A stretch of DNA of 8,905 nt from Clostridiaceae bacterium (lineage in GTDB: Bacteria > Bacillota > Clostridia > Saccharofermentanales > Fastidiosipilaceae), in assembly GCA_012800515.1 (NCBI GenBank), contig JAAZJE010000013.1, forward strand, positions 1 through 8,905, given 5' to 3'. Made by a program: the position numbers and the translations under genes. Below the pieces are notes generated by a model. It made no database searches and was not told where the DNA came from. It saw only the letters and a program-made list of their open reading frames with translations. Below are positions 6,531 through 8,905 of the stretch, one piece after another. Numbering within the stretch: the first letter of the stretch is position 1; every line of letters begins with the position of its first letter.

Positions 6531-6731
6531 ATGAGCGTACCAATGGAGAGCATTCTGCGCTTTGAGCAGATAGAACACGTTATTTTTGTTAACACTTTTT
6601 CCGGTGTTTTGCGTACCAGCCAATCAGTAAGCTTAGGAGATGTGATATACATCCGTCATCCATCTATAGGTCAAGCTACAAAAATTTATGATAGTTGGTT
6701 GTTTACGACTGTAAGGGGAGAGGGATTATGA
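6531..6731 (+). CDS. Small protein of unknown function, coupled to the sensor kinase
   Basis: This 66-residue protein is not recognised. It begins MSVPMESILRFEQIEHVIF and ends SWLFTTVRGEGL. It has no cysteine, no signal peptide and no transmembrane helix, and the alternation of hydrophobic and polar residues suggests a small beta-rich fold. Support for a real gene is its own promoter (6455-6482), AAGAGGGG (6516-6523) at good spacing before the ATG, and a 4-bp ATGA overlap with the kinase start, the usual layout for translational coupling. It might be a regulatory partner of the kinase or a short leader ORF that carries ribosomes to the kinase start. It does not look like an AgrD-type peptide precursor, which would need a cysteine or serine in a short C-terminal thiolactone/lactone core and an amphipathic N-terminal helix. 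Confidence 0.6.
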   Translation: MSVPMESILRFEQIEHVIFVNTFSGVLRTSQSVSLGDVIYIRHPSIGQATKIYDSWLFTTVRGEGL

Positions 6732-8605
6732 AAAAATACAGTAAGTTTTTTCTAATGTCCTTCGTATTTCTCATGTTTGTGATGTCATTATTTATCGGTA
6801 TTTCGGCAGCGAAATACCGATTAGGTGACTCAAAAAGCGGTGCTGTACGGACAATCACTCATGTGCGATTCGAAACGGACACGGGTGTATCGGGCGTAAT
6901 GGAATTACCGAAAACCCTAAGGCGGATTGCGCCGAAAACCTCCTTCACTCTGACTACGAAATTTGCTGTCGGCCCGGGAGAAGCGCTACTTATTAAATCG
7001 GTCTTTTTGCCCATGGAAGTCTTTATAAACGGAGAGTTGGCATGGGAATACGGACAGGTGGGTAGTTATATTCCCTTTCTCAACGACCCTCCCACCGCTC
7101 TCCTGTCGGTTCCGCTTCCCCTTGAAGGTGGGGAGATTTCTTTGCGTATCCATTTACGATCGCCCACGCAAAGAAGGACACTTGTTCTTCCTGCCATCCA
7201 CGTGGGAAAATCCGTTGCGCTTCTGCAAATGCAGTTCACGCAGGACGGCTTTATCTTTATTTTTTCTCTGCTCCTGATCGCCTTGGGGTTTGTCTTTATC
7301 GTGGTTTCGCTTCGCTTTATACGGGAAATTCCCTCCGCAGCTTCCTTTTTATGGCTGGGAATATTTTATCTTGCGACGGGTTCATGGGGTTTCGGAGAAT
7401 GCGACCTGACGGTTCTTCTTTTACCCTATCCGTCGCTGTTGTATGTCATGTCCTATCTCGGCCTCTTTTTTCTCGCCATTCCGCTGTTGCGCTTTAGCCT
7501 TTTGGTAACTCAGCCGAAGAACAGGCTCCCTGCACGGTTGATGTTGTGGATGCACGGCATTTCCATCTCCGTCGCTATCTGGTTGCAACTTTCGTCACTA
7601 GCGGATTTTACCAAAACCCTTTACTGGTTTCTCCTCATTACCCCCTTAAGCTTTCTGATATTGACGATCTCAATCCTACGGAAGTGGCGGGACATTAAGC
7701 GCCCGGTCGTAAAACTCCTCTTCAGCAGTATTCTGTTTTTGATTGTCCTTTCATTAGTGGAAATGCTTAATTACGAATTACATTTCGTTCCGGTTACCGC
7801 GCTGTTCTTCGAGATCGGTTTGCTCGGATTCCTGTTTTTGCTGACGGTCGTAAGCGGTTATTACATGCAAGATTCCCTGCGTACCGCCACAGAGAAGGAG
7901 CAGCTGGCGTTTCAGATGAAGGCGGTGAACCAGCAACTTGCCCTCCAGCGTATACAGTTTCAAAAAATAGCCGAGAGCGATGTAGCGGTCAAATCCCAAC
8001 GGCACGATCTGCGCCACCATCTCACGGTTCTGCGGGAGCTTTATGAGCAAAATGACCGGGAGAAGTTAGGGCACTATTTGAAAGCCGTAAATGAGAATCT
8101 TCCCTCCGGCAGAGGGCCGGCTCTGTGCGATAACTATGCGGTAAACGCCGTTGCCTCTCACTACGCCGATATGGCCGAGCGGATGGGAGCGGAAGTTTCT
8201 ATGAATCTGGTTGTCCCGGCGGAACTGCCCTCCGAATTAGAGTGTGATCTGTGTGTCATTGTCGGCAATCTCATGGAAAATGCGGCCGAAGCCTGTGCCC
8301 GCATGACCGAAGACCATCGTTTTGTTCGTGTGAGCAGCCATTTGCTGCACGGTATTCTTACTATTGTTGTTGACAATAGCTTCAATGAACCTCCTCGTAA
8401 AAGGAATGACGCCTTCCTTTCCTCCAAGCGTGAAGGAGAAGGCATCGGCCTGAAATCTGTACTGGCCGTGGCGAAAAGACACGGCGGCAACGCACAGTTC
8501 GAATGGAAAGACGGCGTTTTCCAGGCTTCGGCATATGTCCGGTTGGATTCAGCTCTCTCGCATGAGGCAACCCTTCCTCCTATGATTTATAGCAATGTGT
8601 CGTGA
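6728..8605 (+). CDS. Membrane sensor histidine kinase, GHKL (AgrC/LytS-like) type, 7TM input region
   Basis: The 625-residue kinase should sense an external or membrane signal and phosphorylate a response regulator, typically of the LytTR class. A signal-anchor helix (about 7-27) precedes an extracytoplasmic, beta-rich domain (about 30-168) that resembles the carbohydrate-binding-like input domains of 7TMR-DISM proteins. About seven hydrophobic helices follow between 172 and 378, then a coiled-coil-prone linker (385-415). The histidine region QRHDLRHHLTVLREL (424-438) has H426 as the likely phosphorylation site. The ATPase domain has the N box GNLMENAAEAC (513-523), D549 in VDNS, and the glycine loop EGEGIGLKSV (569-578). 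The ATG at 6728 is preferred because GGGGAGAGGG lies just upstream and the start overlaps the previous stop; a longer reading from 6695 has no support. Base composition is more A+T rich than in the genes before 6314. No response regulator gene follows. Confidence 0.9.
   Translation: MKKYSKFFLMSFVFLMFVMSLFIGISAAKYRLGDSKSGAVRTITHVRFETDTGVSGVMELPKTLRRIAPKTSFTLTTKFAVGPGEALLIKSVFLPMEVFINGELAWEYGQVGSYIPFLNDPPTALLSVPLPLEGGEISLRIHLRSPTQRRTLVLPAIHVGKSVALLQMQFTQDGFIFIFSLLLIALGFVFIVVSLRFIREIPSAASFLWLGIFYLATGSWGFGECDLTVLLLPYPSLLYVMSYLGLFFLAIPLLRFSLLVTQPKNRLPARLMLWMHGISISVAIWLQLSSLADFTKTLYWFLLITPLSFLILTISILRKWRDIKRPVVKLLFSSILFLIVLSLVEMLNYELHFVPVTALFFEIGLLGFLFLLTVVSGYYMQDSLRTATEKEQLAFQMKAVNQQLALQRIQFQKIAESDVAVKSQRHDLRHHLTVLRELYEQNDREKLGHYLKAVNENLPSGRGPALCDNYAVNAVASHYADMAERMGAEVSMNLVVPAELPSELECDLCVIVGNLMENAAEACARMTEDHRFVRVSSHLLHGILTIVVDNSFNEPPRKRNDAFLSSKREGEGIGLKSVLAVAKRHGGNAQFEWKDGVFQASAYVRLDSALSHEATLPPMIYSNVS
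6794..6821 (+). other. Perfect 12-bp hairpin at the start of the kinase gene
   Basis: ATCGGTATTTCG (6794-6805) and CGAAATACCGAT (6810-6821) are exact reverse complements around a GCAG tetraloop. The hairpin spans codons 23-32, where the signal anchor meets the extracellular domain, about 65 nt after the start codon. No T run follows, so it is not a terminator. It could slow translation, guide mRNA cleavage, or be a protein site. Confidence 0.7.
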
Positions 8606-8629
8606 GTTAAAAAAGCAATAGGAGCAATG

Positions 8630-8672
8630 AAAAAAGGCATCCTGTTTTATCTGAGAACAAGATGCCTTTTTT
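8630..8672. terminator. Bidirectional rho-independent terminator
   Basis: Six A residues (8630-8635), GGCATC (8636-8641), TGTT (8643-8646), AACA (8656-8659), GATGCC (8661-8666), and six T residues (8667-8672) form a stem interrupted by one mismatch. The A run and T run allow termination on both strands. It lies 25 nt after the kinase stop and 54 nt beyond the stop of the convergent gene on the - strand, so it closes both. Confidence 0.9.
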
Positions 8673-8725
8673 GGATCTGTAATTACGACTTCATCTTGCT
8701 GTTTCCTTTCTGCTAAATTCTCTTA

Positions 8726-8905
8726 TCATTTCATTCTATCAGCAACCAGGTATGCACCGATTGCTGACAATGGAAATCTTGAATTTGGGATATACTCTTG
8801 CACTTTTTTAAAATATCCATCATGCTGCATAATATCAACAATCGCCTTTCGAAGCGGATTTTTACCACTAACAATCACTGTCATTTCAGGATCTACGCAA
8901 AGTGC
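8726..8905 (-). CDS. C-terminal end of an unrecognised protein (partial, runs off the window)
   Basis: Read on the - strand from the window edge, 59 codons stay open to a TGA at 8726-8728. The peptide includes VDPEMTVIVSGKNPLRKAI, a polar middle (QHDGYFKKVQEYIP), and ends with PLSAIGAYLVADRMK. The mix of hydrophobic strand-like and helical segments with few rare residues looks like a genuine protein tail. The stop is placed correctly before the shared terminator. The ending with a small-residue-rich helix (SAIGAYLVAD) is reminiscent of ATPases of the actin/ASKHA fold, but this is a weak impression and I assign no family. The gene is A+T rich, like the kinase block. Its start lies beyond the window. 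Confidence 0.7.
   Translation of the reverse strand, partial: ALCVDPEMTVIVSGKNPLRKAIVDIMQHDGYFKKVQEYIPNSRFPLSAIGAYLVADRMK

Noticed and set aside
8361..8379. 7-bp inverted repeat CTATTGT/ACAATAG within the kinase
   Set aside because: It is short, lies over the conserved VVDNS coding sequence, and is expected by chance in a gene of this length.
8683..8694. On the - strand, a good-looking ribosome binding site (AAAGGAAAC) before ATG AAG TCG TAA
   Set aside because: It encodes only three residues. It might be a relic of a lost gene start, but nothing supports a function.
8627..8716. 29-codon hydrophobic ORF with three cysteines (MKKGILFYLRTRC...), reminiscent of a signalling peptide next to an AgrC-like kinase
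   Set aside because: It runs straight through the terminator hairpin, the first codons are the A run and stem, and GGAG lies only 2 nt before the ATG. The sequence is explained by the terminator.
1..8905. CRISPR array, tRNA or rRNA genes, insertion sequences or attachment sites
   Set aside because: I saw no regular long repeat-spacer pattern, no cloverleaf-like segments, no transposase and no terminal repeats. The only tandem repeat is the two-unit element at 3037-3087.

Overview
This window looks like a chromosomal segment from a moderately GC-rich member of the Bacillota, most likely the Clostridia. The evidence is a long-form ribosome hibernation factor, a PcrA-type helicase with the C-terminal Tudor-like tail, a GHKL-type (AgrC/LytS-like) sensor kinase, AGGAGG-like ribosome binding sites, and GTG as a start codon. 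The assignment is an inference, because no rRNA or other taxonomic marker is present.

Positions 1-6314 are ordinary, GC-rich housekeeping DNA, all on the + strand. A strong sigma-70-type promoter and a 5' leader hairpin precede gapA (glyceraldehyde-3-phosphate dehydrogenase), which is closed by a rho-independent terminator. A second promoter appears to be threaded through that terminator. It would drive a family 2 glycosyltransferase and a sugar phosphate isomerase/epimerase-like TIM-barrel protein. Next come two tandem copies of a short hairpin repeat, then the tightly linked pair hpf (ribosome hibernation) and pcrA (superfamily 1 DNA helicase, 882 residues, longer than usual).

Positions 6315-8905 are visibly richer in A+T and look like a different compositional block. 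A 216-bp non-coding stretch full of short direct and inverted repeats contains a good promoter. This drives a two-gene unit: an unrecognised 66-residue protein whose stop overlaps the start of a large membrane sensor histidine kinase (ATGA overlap). No response regulator follows. The kinase is closed by a strong hairpin terminator that also works for a convergent gene on the - strand. Only the last 59 codons of that gene lie in the window and its family is not recognised.

No complete new system is proven here. The items most worth a second look are the orphan kinase with its coupled small protein and repeat-rich promoter, the tandem hairpins before hpf, the perfect hairpins inside the coding starts of the kinase and helicase, and the extra segments of the helicase. 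GapA also closely resembles the trypanosomatid glycosomal enzyme.
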